Positions 54,826 through 64,000 of a stretch of DNA of 64,000 nt are shown piece by piece. Under the pieces are notes generated by a model. The model saw only the letters and a program-made list of their open reading frames with translations. It was not told the DNA's origin and searched no databases. This stretch comes from Phragmites australis (taxonomy: Eukaryota > Streptophyta > Magnoliopsida > Poales > Poaceae): positions 21,757,146 to 21,821,145 of the forward strand of contig NC_084940.1 of NCBI RefSeq assembly GCF_958298935.1, in the 5' to 3' direction. Both the position numbers and the translations under genes were made by a program. Positions within the stretch are counted from its first letter, which is position 1, and each line of letters opens with the position of its first letter.

Positions 54826-55135
54826 CTGTTGGTTCCTAATAGGCCGGCAATGATGTGGCATCACTGTCAGCTCGTAAGCCGTGCGAGAAGAATCAGCCAT
54901 TGTGGCTTATGAACCGGTAGTGGTAAGTGTCATCACTGCCAGTCGATGGATTGAGCCGGTAATGATACCCTACTCCCTCATCACTGCCAGCTTAATCCAC
55001 CAACCGACAGTGTTAGCATAACATCACTGATAGCTGGTTAAATGAGCTGGTAGTGATGCCCCTTCCCCACCTTATCCATACTCGAGTTAACAGACAGTTC
55101 AATCAGAACTTTCTCTCTCCCTCACAAACTCTCAC

Positions 55136-55378
55136 ATGGCAGCACCCACTTCATTCCTTCTCCCATTTGATTCCCCCATAACTCAAGCTCAATTTTTGTC
55201 AAGAAAAAGGTCAGATGAGCTCTCTCTAGCTATCCAAACAAAATCGTTTCTTTTCCTCTCAATTTGCTCATTTGTCTTTTCTTCATTTTTTGGACAAGTG
55301 AACCCTAGATTTTTACCAAATAGAAAGCAAGCTTCTAGGAGCCTCTTGAGCTCAAGTAAGTTGAAATCCCCAAGTTAA
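55136..55378 (+). CDS. small ORF in 5' part of CACTA D
   Basis: 80 codons, starting MAAPTSFLLPFDSP and with a hydrophobic stretch (SFLFLSICSFVFSSFF). No domain is recognised. It lies between the subterminal repeats and TNP2, where CACTA elements often have a 5' exon. It may be chance. Confidence 0.3.
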   Translation: MAAPTSFLLPFDSPITQAQFLSRKRSDELSLAIQTKSFLFLSICSFVFSSFFGQVNPRFLPNRKQASRSLLSSSKLKSPS

Positions 55379-55630
55379 ATCATATATTTAGCATTTTAAC
55401 TCAAAATATTACCTTAAAAACCAAAGTTGATCTTATCTCTTATTTTGATTTTTAATGAATTAGAAAATTTTGCCATGATATTTAGGTATGTAGCAAGATC
55501 CAATTGTATTTTTGATATTTTATTTAATTAGCAAGCTCCAATATAGGAACTTTATGTATAAGCGCATTTATTTTCTATGTTTTATTAATGAGTCATAGAT
55601 AAGGGGTTGAATAATAAAAAAAATTTAGGG

Positions 55631-56292
55631 ATGGCACCAACAAATACTCATCGGAAGCGGACGCGAAAGCATGCAAAAGGCAGCTCCTCCAACCCGGGCC
55701 AATTGTCGGTAAGAGATGATGAGGTAATTTATTTGTTAGTGGTCGCAAAATCTTCTAGATGTTATGAATTTGGATTTACAATAATGATATAATTGTAGCT
55801 GGATAGAAGATGGATGTACGATACGAGCCATGTGAGCGCAGAGTACTAGAACGTCATGGATTGTTTCTTGGTACAAGCCGCGGCGCACAAGATACAGTCT
55901 CAATACATGTGTTGTCCATGCGTCAATTGCAAGAATAATAAGTAGTTTTTTCACCACCCAGCAGATACATTCACACTTGATGCTAAGGGGCTTTATGCCT
56001 GGCTATACTCATTAGACTAAGCACGATGAAGCTGAGATCGTACAGGAAAGGCAATACATTGGCAGAGAAGACGAAGAATTGTGCATTGATATGCCGACTG
56101 ACGAATACACCGATATGCTACCTGCCTAAGATACATTTGTCGATGATGATATAGAGGAGATATTGGCCGATGTGGACTCCGATGCCGACACCGATGATCT
56201 AGAGCAGATGTTGCACGATAGGGAAGGGAACTTCACCAATAAAAGAGGGTTTTAAAACTTCCAGCATATGGTAGAGGACTCTAAAACACCGT
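55631..56292 (+). pseudogene. TNP2: TNP2 transposase of CACTA D, 5' part
   Basis: A short exon MAPTNTHRKRTRKHAKGSSS is followed from 55,800 by the TNP2 N-terminal zinc-type domain (RRWMYDTSHVSAEY, then CCPCVNCKNNK), an acidic stretch and, just before the break, HMVEDSKTP. Several stops and shifts are present (TAG in EY-stop-NVMDCF, TAA near 55,945). It ends at the CGT target duplication of element C and continues at 62,922. Confidence 0.8.
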
Positions 56293-56515
56293 CACTACTA
56301 TAGAACAATACATCACTGCTGGCTCCAAAACCCCCTTCACTGCTAGTTTTGGAGCCGGTATTGGGTAACAGGCAGTGATAGTCGGGGACTATCACTACCG
56401 ACTCCGTGGATCGGTAGTGAAAGTGGTTATCACTGCCAGCTGAAGGATTCGGCCGGCTGTGATTCCTTAGGTATCACTGCCGGTTGGTGGTTTCAGCCGG
56501 CAGTGTTGTGCCTCC
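56293..56515 (-). repeat. left terminal and subterminal repeats of CACTA C
   Basis: The TIR is followed by units such as ATCACTGCCGGTTGG and CGGCCGGCTGTGATTCC in alternating orientation. Except for the first 14 bases they differ from the right end. Confidence 0.8.
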
Positions 56516-56716
56516 CCCCTTCTACTCCGGCCCTGTCCTCCCTTTCTCTTCTCCATCTCTCCATCTCCCTCCCACTCAATACATGCATACAATGAAACAT
56601 ATGTAATGTAAATCAATAATAAAGGTACCTTCATTAATACATAGTAATTCATGTCACACATATATACATAATAGTTCTCACATATAATATTGTAAATGAG
56701 TACGTTACGACCACAT

Positions 56717-57071
56717 TTAACAAAACAAGTCACATCTTACATAGCAAAATAGGCATAATAAAGGTACTGATAGTTGACACATTGATCTTACAAGTAACAT
56801 AATCTTACATAGCAAAATAATGATGATTACAACCAAAACTAGGATTATGACATCTTTACACATGAAATCACACTTCTTATTTTTGAAGTTAGCCAATTTT
56901 ATCTCGGCTTGGATAACTTGAGTGTTGTATGCCGCATCAACTTCATGTTTGGACTTGTATCCTTTGTAACATGCTCCTTTGAATCCATTAGCTTGTGCGT
57001 GGTATTCCTCCCAAATGGAGAATACTCCACTTTGCAAACAATGATGAACAACATACCATGTCATAGCAGTC
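56717..57071 (-). CDS. RNase H1-type hybrid-binding domain with membrane segment
   Basis: An acceptor AG at 57,072-57,073 precedes ATG 57,064; 115 codons follow to the stop at 56,717. Residues 3-45 (WYVVHHCLQSGVF, WEEYHAQANGFKGACYKGYK, EVDAAY) match the N-terminal domain of eukaryotic RNase H1, also called the viroplasmin-like domain, which binds RNA/DNA hybrids or double-stranded RNA. Residues 72-92 are strongly hydrophobic (VIILVLVVIIIILLCKIMLLV without a break in charge until Lys), a predicted membrane helix. No RNase H catalytic domain follows. The sibling in element A is broken, this copy is open. It is probably transposon cargo; membrane location is inference. An upstream exon may exist near 61,938-62,165. 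Confidence 0.75.
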
Positions 57072-57073
57072 CT

Positions 57074-58146
57074 AAATTTCAGAGAATATGCAAAAATGAT
57101 ATACAACAAACCACACTAACACCAAAGAATGTTCTTGCAAAAAACTATTAGGCACAATGGCTCTAGCAAATGGTCTTATTAGGATTTTAGTACTGATTAC
57201 CAAGCATTCTTCTCAAGAAAACTCTTGAGGTCAACCTCAGATAGGGCATCCAACTCGTCTTGAGAGAAGCTGCTCTCTGAACTAGTAGGACTGGCATATA
57301 AATGTTGACTTGAGAAAAATGCTTGCTCTCTGAACAGGTAATCAGTACTGAAGTCCTAGAAGTAATAAAGAAATACGGCCTTAAGCCATATCATCATTGC
57401 CACTATTTTATTGTATTTCAAAAGAAGAAAAGCAATAGACAAAAACAAAAAATAGTCACTAGCAACATATGCAACCACCATCCAACAAAGAGTCTATTAT
57501 TTGATTGGTTCGCATCAGATTATGGAGATAATTATATACGACTACAAGCTTGATTGGGATACTAAAAAGACGTGCAAGGTGCATGTGTAATAACCATCCT
57601 AGTTGAGCTTTGCAGTCATATGTATGGTAAATAGTTCTCCAATTTCATCATTTGCAAAAACTAAAACAAGTAAGAATATAGTGCAGTTTTCAATGGCTGA
57701 GTTTTGAATGAACTTAAAAAACATGTCAGCTAGTTGATTGAAGTTCCCTTCATGTCATGTCCTATGCAATTGCATAACTTGGGATAAACAACAATATAAG
57801 CAAGTAATCCCATATTTACTTTCTCATTACTGAAAGGATCATATAGCTCTTTTTGACTAAGAACATTGATGCATCCTTTACATTAACAAGCAGGACTTAG
57901 TTTGATAGAGCGTTAAAATAAATATGGGGGAAATTGAAAAGGAGACTAAACATTGTAATAGTCTTACACTCAAGTTCACCACTTATGAAGAAACAGGGGA
58001 GCATTGGAATAGGACACATGCATCTATTCAGTTGAAATTGGACTGGTTTTACAAATTATGGTTTTACCTACTTCTTAAATTACTATAGAATCTAACTTGG
58101 AGTGCAAATAGTTGTCCATCAGACCAATACGCACAATGAACATCAT
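57074..58146 (-). other. CACTA C intron-like region
   Basis: No domain is seen. 57,560-57,660 matches 39,170-39,240 of element A in reverse orientation. TTTGCAAATGATGAAATTGG (minus strand) corresponds to TTTGCAAATGGTAAAATTGG there. Confidence 0.55.
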
Positions 58147-61100
58147 GAAGATGTCACACTCGGTTTTAACGAACAAAACCAGATACGGCTTATGTGTGCC
58201 CAGGATGTTCAACACACATAAGGACGTCACAGGTGAAGTAACAAAAGCAATACTTTTATTAAATAAATGTTAACTATTACAAAAATTGATATATATTGTC
58301 TTATATGTAGATATCTGCAGTGGAACAGAAGCACTGGTGCCCAAAAACCATGTAGGCAACCAACCGGGAGACACACACCTAGAATGTCACAACCTCAGCT
58401 TGATAATCTTCAACATCTTCAGTCACTGAGCAGCACCACACATGTCGCCTAGCATAGGGAAAATAGCAAGTGTGAGCACATGACGCGTTCAGCAAGTGTG
58501 AGCATATGACGCGTTCAGCAAGTGTGGGAAAGATAATGACATGTAGGCTTACAACAAAAATAGACTAACACGTGGTATATTTGCGTAAATGCAAGTAATG
58601 AAAAGATATTTGGACTCGAAAAGCATTAAACAATTATTAAGTGAATGTAACCCATACAGTCTAACACCCAGCATACAAGGCTCCCTACCTTGCATATCAT
58701 AACTGTCTAGTACTCCCTGCTCTATAACCAAAATCACAACTAAACCCATAACCACAACCCACTAATCATGTGAGGATCCCAGTCTCCCATTACCGTAGGC
58801 ACGACTGTTATAACAGTTTTACACTCTATAGAGGTTGTCCAACTTTTTGCCATGAGTTGTGATTTCCATGTTGCCGTGTTCGTGAAACACTTAACACACG
58901 CTAGTGGTGTGTTGCCAGGAGAATCACTACGAAGCATGGTCCATCAATTAGGTCATGGTACTCCAACAAATACCAGCCAGGTGTCTAATCAATATGCTAA
59001 GCCTTATCCATATCGGCTTCGTGTTTGAACTGTATTTCTTAGGTTGTCGCTCCATGAACCGGTCCTTATATGTGACACATGGGCACAGACTATCTAATAG
59101 GGAAATAACCAACAAAACCTAACATCTCTTCTTGGAACCTATCCACAAGACCACCACATGAACCACCATAATCAAACTAACAGGGAAATAACCAACAAAT
59201 TTCATGGAACGTATCCACAAGCCCATCACATAAACCACCATAATCAAACCAACTCTTTGCCCATGTCCTAGGGTTCATGTTATTAACAAGTTCATCATCA
59301 CCATTGCATATATCCACTAAACATGTATATGATACTTCCCAACATCCCAAAAGCATGGCTAAGCAATTCTACCCAAGAGACTCATATCAACTACAACATA
59401 GGCTTCAAGGAATGTAAAGGAAGAACTAGGTAAACCCTAACATAGGTGACTACCCATCAAGTTGATAGACATTGCATGCAAATTTGTAAAACAAAACATT
59501 TAAAACATAGGTTCAAGATGATCAAGGACACTTTCCTTTTACCCAATGCTGCACAATGTTGTCAAAATCTTGGTCTTGAAATCCCTCAAACTGATCCAGA
59601 GCGTTATCGACTAATCGCGTATTCTATCGGCAAACAAAACAACATCGAATAAACACCAAATAAACTCCAAGAGAAATAGAACGATAAACTGGGATCTTGG
59701 ATTGTGCTGGACAAGGGGAATAGAGTTGACTGGACTTCTTTCGAAGAAAGATGAAAGATCTAGGGTTTAGGTTTCACATCAAATGATAGAAAATTACCTG
59801 ATTAATTGACATCAAGGACTTACAAAGTTAGTATATTATTTTAATATCATAAACTCATGTTTGTGACACAATGACATGTAGATCAGACTTATATGTCAAT
59901 GTGACAACCATAAATTTACTAATCAAAATAATCTCTTCATGTTACAGGGACTTAAATGTTAATGAGGGAAAACTACTACAAATATAGGAGAATTGATACT
60001 TCAAATTGGCATGGTTGGATAGATCATGATTTAGAAAAAATTGAGCGCAAGAATCACTCCAATCGGAGCTAAAACGAAGAAGTTATGACTAAAACAATTT
60101 TAGGGATTAAACCTGAAAAAGAAAAGGATTAATTTTGAATAAAATAGAAAGTTTAGGGGCCTTTTTGTAAAAATAGAGGGAGCTATTTGAAATTATGGAA
60201 AATTTTAGGGACTGATCTGTAAAAAGGACAAGGTCTTTTTGTGAAAACAAGAAAGTTTAGGGCCCTATTTGCAAAATTGCAAATTACTGGAATTCCTTGA
60301 ATTATTTTGCTACTGGAAATTGAGAATTATTGAGTGGGTTGCTGACTGGCTAGATTTGGTGACGTGGTTAGCTGACAGGGATGACATATGAGCGGATTTG
60401 TTGATGTGGCACAAGATGTGGCAGAGTGACATGGCAAAGCTGTGATGACTGGGTTATGTGGACACATGGCAAGCTCTGATTGGCTGGCGAATGGGTAAGG
60501 TTCAAATCTAATCCGAGCCTTTGATTTTGAATCGGATGGCTGAGGGAGAGGGTCGGTGGCCTGACGGTATCAAAGGGTGGCGACAGGCATGGTGCGGTGG
60601 CGGACTAGCTGGAGTTAGCCGAAGACCTCGTTGTCAGCTTCGAGTATCACCAGCGAGCGGCGGAAAGGCAAGAGAGGGAGTCGGCGAATCCATTTGAAGG
60701 CTCACCTCGAGCGGAGTGGCACTGGAAGGTGGTCAGCAACGGAAGGGGTGGCGAAGTAGCTCAGGAGCTTGACGGGGAGAGGTCTTCAAGGGTCGGGAAG
60801 CGAAGATGGGAGTGGCAACAGCTTCATCGGTCAATGATGGAGCTATTGGGCAGCTCGGATGGCGCAAGGCGGCACTAGAGCGGCTTGGCGGCGAGATCGT
60901 CCAGCAGCGGCAACAATGGCGGCGACGGAGCTTCGGATCTCAGTGAGAGGGCTCGGAACTCGACGACTTTGGGATGAGATGAGAACGGAAGGGGGCTGGG
61001 ACCTATATAGGCGGGTCGAGGAACTTCGGGGTGCGTCGAGACTCTAGGGCGGTGGTGGGACTTTGTCTCGGACACGATGGTGATGACGGTGGGAGAAGAC

Positions 61101-61772
61101 AGGCACGAGCGCGGGGGTGAAAATGGAAAGAGGTCAGGGCATCTTGGGCGTGGCAGGTTGAGTGAGGCGCCGCAGCAGACTGGCGGAGGAGCTAGGTCGG
61201 GTCTTGGCCCATGCGGGAAGGGAAGGGGAGGAGGGGAGGGAAGGTAGGGCAGGCCGGGCCGGCTAGCTGGGTGGGCCGAAAACGAGAGAGAAGGGGCGGC
61301 TCGGGCCAAGAAAAGAAAAGAGGGGATGGGCTGGGCTTAGGGAAATAAAATAGGATTTTGTTTTTGGAATTTCAGAAAAGGAGAAGCAAATACAATTCTA
61401 ATAAATATCAAATAAAAATACCAAATAAAGCCTAAAAATTCTAGAAAATTTCAACAAGCTTTTGAAATCATTTAGAAGCCAAATAAAAATATTTTAAGCT
61501 TGTGAAAACATTTTTATATTTTGGAAATTAGATTTAACAAATGAATTCTAATAAACTCCAAAAGAGCTCAAATAAAATCCAAGGAAAATCCAAAGAAAAC
61601 CTATATGCCTATTATTTAGCATGAATGCATCAAACAATTAATAACCTTAACTCAAATTTGAATTTGACTATAGAAATTAGTATTTTTCCTATTCCCATTA
61701 TTTGATCTATCAACTAATATTGGAAAATTTAAAAAAAATTGAGAAATCTGAAAATTAGGGTGTGACAGAAGA
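58147..61772. repeat. 5-bp target duplication GAAGA around the solo LTR
   Basis: GAAGA at 58,147-58,151 and at 61,768-61,772 flank the LTR exactly. Confidence 0.9.
58152..61767 (-). mobile_element. solo LTR, gypsy type, 3.6 kb
   Basis: It is 3,616 bp with perfect inverted ends TGTCACAC/GTGTGACA and a 5-bp target duplication. No primer site, polypurine tract or coding body is present. Orientation minus is inferred from the TGTCACACCCTAATTTTC end at 61,767, similar to the TGTCACGTCCC start of E4. The G-rich part (60,540-61,320) gives a 144-codon proline-rich frame on the minus strand without a domain. It belongs to another family than the G3/E4 LTR. Confidence 0.88.
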
Positions 61773-61937
61773 CTTCTAGCACCCAACAGGCAAGAAAATA
61801 CAATTGACTTCATGAATTTGATGTGTTGTTAAAGATGACTTTATCTTCCTATCTATGGCAAACATCCATCAAACATGGATAAGTGCACAAAAGCATTCAT
61901 TCAGGAAATCTGTACAAGCAACGGCATGCGGTCTACA

Positions 61938-62165
61938 TCAGTATGAGGTCGCAGGAAACTGATGAAAAAGAAGAGGAGAGGAAAGGAGAGGAGAAGAGAG
62001 GAGAGGAGGAGGATGGCGGGAGATGTCATCACTAACCTTGGGACTGGAGAAGGAGAGGACGGCAGCGCTCCGAGACGGGGAGGCCAGGGCTCCAGGATGG
62101 GGATGACAGCGTTGGGGCTCCAAACGGGGATGGTGGCGTCGGTGAGGGTACGAGGAAGGGAACAA
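61938..62165 (-). pseudogene. low-complexity exon candidate in CACTA C
   Basis: 75 codons rich in Pro, Ser and His (MFPSSYPHRRHHPRLEPQR, then PLLSSPLLSSPLLF). Position matches the Pro/His-rich frames of element A at 37,870-38,285. No domain; it might be a leader exon of the hybrid-binding-domain gene or non-coding. Confidence 0.35.
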
Positions 62166-62204
62166 ATTTTCTAAGTCTTAGAGGGCGCGAGGCGTCGAGC
62201 AGTA

Positions 62205-62393
62205 TTATAGGGGGAGGACTTTCACTGCCGGCTGAAGAAGTCCACCGGCAGTGGAAGGTGATCTTCACTGCCGGCTCAATAGGAAAACCGGCAATGAAAG
62301 GGGTTTCACTACCGGCCCAAAGTCCACCAGCAATAAAAGTGGTTTCACTGCTAGTCGAATATGTGCACTGGCAGTGAAACCCCTTTCACTCTA
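62205..62393 (-). repeat. inner CACTAG end and subterminal repeats of CACTA C
   Basis: On the minus strand CACTAGAGTGAAAGGGG is followed by TTTCACTGCCAGTGCAC, CCGGTAGTGAAACCCC and similar units. It corresponds to 37,651-37,850 in element A. Confidence 0.68.
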
Positions 62394-62400
62394 GTGCGGG

Positions 62401-62610
62401 GGCAAAAAAATTTGATTTGGCTGCGCTCACGTTGAGACTTGAACCCACGACCTGCTCCAAGTAAAACCGAACAAACCGCTATGCTCCTCGAATGTTTTTG
62501 ATTGATTTTTTTACTATCTGTATTTATTAATATTATGTTAACCTAAAATACTAATATATTTATTTAAATTACAAGGCAGTGCTAGGCCGACGCATAATCT
62601 GCCGAGGTAG
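62401..62610 (-). repeat. tRNA-like module in CACTA C
   Basis: On the minus strand TAGTATTTTAGGTTAACAT, a box A-like AGCATAGCGG, TTCGGTTTTACTTGGAGCAG and box B GGTTCAAGTCT (62,435-62,445) follow the same order as 37,440-37,650. Confidence 0.6.
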
Positions 62611-62639
62611 CTCTGTTAGCTCAACGTAGAAGAAGGTGG

Positions 62640-62921
62640 GGAAGAGGAGGACATCATTGCCAGCTCATATAATTCACCAGCAGTGATGTACATATATCAC
62701 CGCCGGCCAGTGGATTAAACCAGTAGTGATGAGGGTGTTGGGTATCACTGCCGGCTCAATCCATCAGCCGGTAGTGATCACCCTTATCACTGCCGGTTCA
62801 TAAGCCACAATGGCTGATTCTTTCCGAGTGGCTTATGAACCGGCAATGATGCTCCATCACTATCGGCCCATGAGGAACCGCCAGTGATAGGCTGACATAT
62901 AAGCCCAGTTCTGTAGTAGTG
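62640..62921 (-). repeat. right terminal and subterminal repeats of CACTA C
   Basis: TIR CACTACTACAGAACTGGG (minus) and units such as CCGGCAGTGATACCC. Over about 280 bp this resembles the left end of element A, closer than it resembles its own left end. Confidence 0.85.
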
Positions 62922-62924
62922 CGT

Positions 62925-64000
62925 TGTTCCAGGCTACAAGAAGGAGCACATAAAGTTGCGTACCGTGCTTTCACTGCTACAATTGAAAGCAAGCAACAGG
63001 TGGTCTGATACAAGCTTCACAGGGTTGTTGCTGTTCTTGCAGAAATTGCTTCCAAAGTGAAATTTGCTATTAGAAAACATGTACCAGGCCAAGCAGGTTG
63101 CGCTCCCATTGTGGTTAGAAGTGCAGAAAATACGTGTATGTCCAAATGATTGCATGTTGTATCATGGAGAGCATGCAGACTTGGAAGTGTGTCTCATATG
63201 TGGTGCATCACGATACAAGTGTGACCATGATGATATCGATGGTGACAGAAAGAATAAAAGGCCTCCCATCAAGGTGATGTGGTATTTTCCAATAGTCCCC
63301 ATTTGGAGCGTTTATTCACGAATAAAAGGCATGCCAAAATGATGCGGTGGCACATCGAGGAGCTCAAGGATAATGGAATGTTGAGACACTCCACTGATTA
63401 TACGCAGTGGAGATACATCGATAGGAAATAGAAGGAGCCCTTTGCAGAAGAGGTGAGGAATATAATATTTGGGTTGAGTATGGATGGGATGAATTCATTC
63501 GGCAACATGAGAAGTAGTCATAGCACTTGGCCTGTGATTCTATGTATCTACAACCTTCCTCCTTGGTTATGTATGAAGCAGAAGTATATTATGATGTTAG
63601 TGCCGACACTAGGGCCGAGGCAACCTGGCAATGATATCGATGTTTACCTAAAACCATTAATGGAAGATCTTGTAATACTGTGGAACGATGGTGTGCAGGT
63701 ATGGGATGCATACAAATGAGAGAACTTCACCCTACGTGCAACGCTGTTTGTAGCAATCCAGGATTGGCTAGCTCTTGGAAACCTATCGGGCCAGACTGTC
63801 AAAGGCTATTGTGTATGTGTGTATTGTTTGGATGAAACAGAGAGCTTGTGACTAAAGAATAGCTGAAAAATGGTGTATCTAGGGCATCATAAATTTCTTC
63901 GCAAGGATCACCCATACTGCAGCAACAGAAGAGCTTTTGATGGGAAAGTTGAGACTCGATCACCTCCTAAGCAACGCACAGGAAGACAGGTATATGAGAT
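62925..64000 (+). pseudogene. TNP2: TNP2 transposase of CACTA D, continuation
   Basis: After the duplicated CGT the reading continues with GYKKEHIKL, SNRWSDTSFTGLL, then 63,064-63,342 (YQAKQVALPLWLEVQKIRVC, CPNDCMLYHGEHADLEVC, CGASRYK, VMWYFPIVP) and 63,453-63,719 (LSMDGMNSFGNM, STWPVILCIYNLPPWLCMK, GPRQPGNDIDVYLKPL). After 63,720 the frame is broken but TLRATLFVA-like and KGYCVCVYCLDETES-like parts are readable up to the edge. These are the core motifs of the plant TNP2 (Transposase_21) family. TAG at about 63,427-63,429 and frameshifts near 62,930, 63,340 and after 63,719 break it. The Asp in LSMDGMN is a candidate catalytic residue. Confidence 0.88.

Larger units (their letters stand above)
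56293..62921 (-). mobile_element. CACTA element C with hybrid-binding-domain gene
   Basis: The ends are CACTACTATAGAAC on the left and, on the minus strand, CACTACTACAGAAC on the right; 6,629 bp including a 3.6-kb solo LTR, so about 3.0 kb without it. There is no transposase inside, so it is non-autonomous. From right to left it contains subterminal repeats, a tRNA-like module, an inner CACTAG end, a low-complexity exon, the solo LTR and the hybrid-binding-domain gene. The order agrees with element A. Confidence 0.87.
56290..62924. repeat. 3-bp target duplication CGT around CACTA C
   Basis: CGT at 56,290-56,292 and again at 62,922-62,924. A 3-bp duplication is the CACTA signature, and both sides join to one TNP2 reading, which is independent support. 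Confidence 0.88.
54826..64000 (+). mobile_element. CACTA element D, leaves right edge, split by element C
   Basis: It has decayed subterminal repeats at 54,826-55,060 (same units as element A), a 5' exon region and TNP2 up to 56,292, and TNP2 again from 62,922 to the right edge. The outermost terminus is lost. The TNP2 reading is continuous when 56,293-62,924 is left out. Confidence 0.8.

Noticed and set aside
59446..59652. 68-codon frame as gene
   Set aside because: It is inside the solo LTR, without codon bias or domain.
60875..61309. 144-codon proline-rich frame on the minus strand
   Set aside because: GC-rich part of a solo LTR; low complexity, no homologous domain.
35240..62921. A single 27.7-kb CACTA element from the left CACTACTACAGAAC to the right one
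   Set aside because: The flanking triplets are ACA and CGT. The right end pairs with 56,293 through CGT and restores TNP2, so the two ends belong to different insertions.

Overview
This window looks like repeat-dense nuclear DNA from a grass (Poaceae). The evidence is nested Ty3/gypsy and Ty1/copia elements with initiator-Met tRNA primer sites, CACTA elements with TNP2 and Transposase_24-type genes, a MuDR-type element carrying a plant mobile domain gene, and spliced genes with TATA boxes. There is no bacterial gene organisation, rRNA, intact tRNA or CRISPR. The species was not identified.

Layout. 1-8,900 (minus strand): a tandem LTR array of one gypsy family, LTR - internally deleted body - LTR - gag/pol body leaving the left edge. 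8,897-11,065: remnant of a copia element (gag coiled coil plus 3' LTR) joined to 11,066-17,437, the 3' half of a gypsy element with a chromodomain-like integrase tail and a 2.9-kb LTR. That integrase is split by a 925-bp insertion with a 5-bp target duplication. 17,438-19,140: no gene seen. 19,140-24,620: a decayed MULE with a mudrA-like transposase and a five-exon plant mobile domain gene. 24,622-35,037: a nearly complete copia element with an extra acidic ORF after RNase H. 35,240-40,560: 5' part of a CACTA element, interrupted by a gypsy fragment (40,570-45,555) of the same family as the 11-17 kb element. 45,556-48,040: LTR-like remnant ending in a primer site, then unassigned DNA. 48,050-49,335: a satellite of about 77-bp units split by a 284-bp MITE.

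49,340-53,500 holds the only sequence that resembles host genes. Two paralogous three-exon genes encode the same small lysine-rich protein (about 113 aa), each with a TATA box and conserved splice sites. The upstream copy has lost its ATG. I do not recognise the family.

54,826-64,000: a CACTA element whose TNP2 gene is split by a second CACTA (56,293-62,921, target duplication CGT). The inner element carries a gene for an RNase H1-type hybrid-binding domain followed by a membrane segment, and is itself hit by a 3.6-kb solo LTR (target duplication GAAGA). A truncated sibling of the hybrid-binding-domain gene lies in the 35-40 kb CACTA, so this looks like cargo shared by a composite CACTA family.

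All domain names come from reading translations by eye; no database search was possible.
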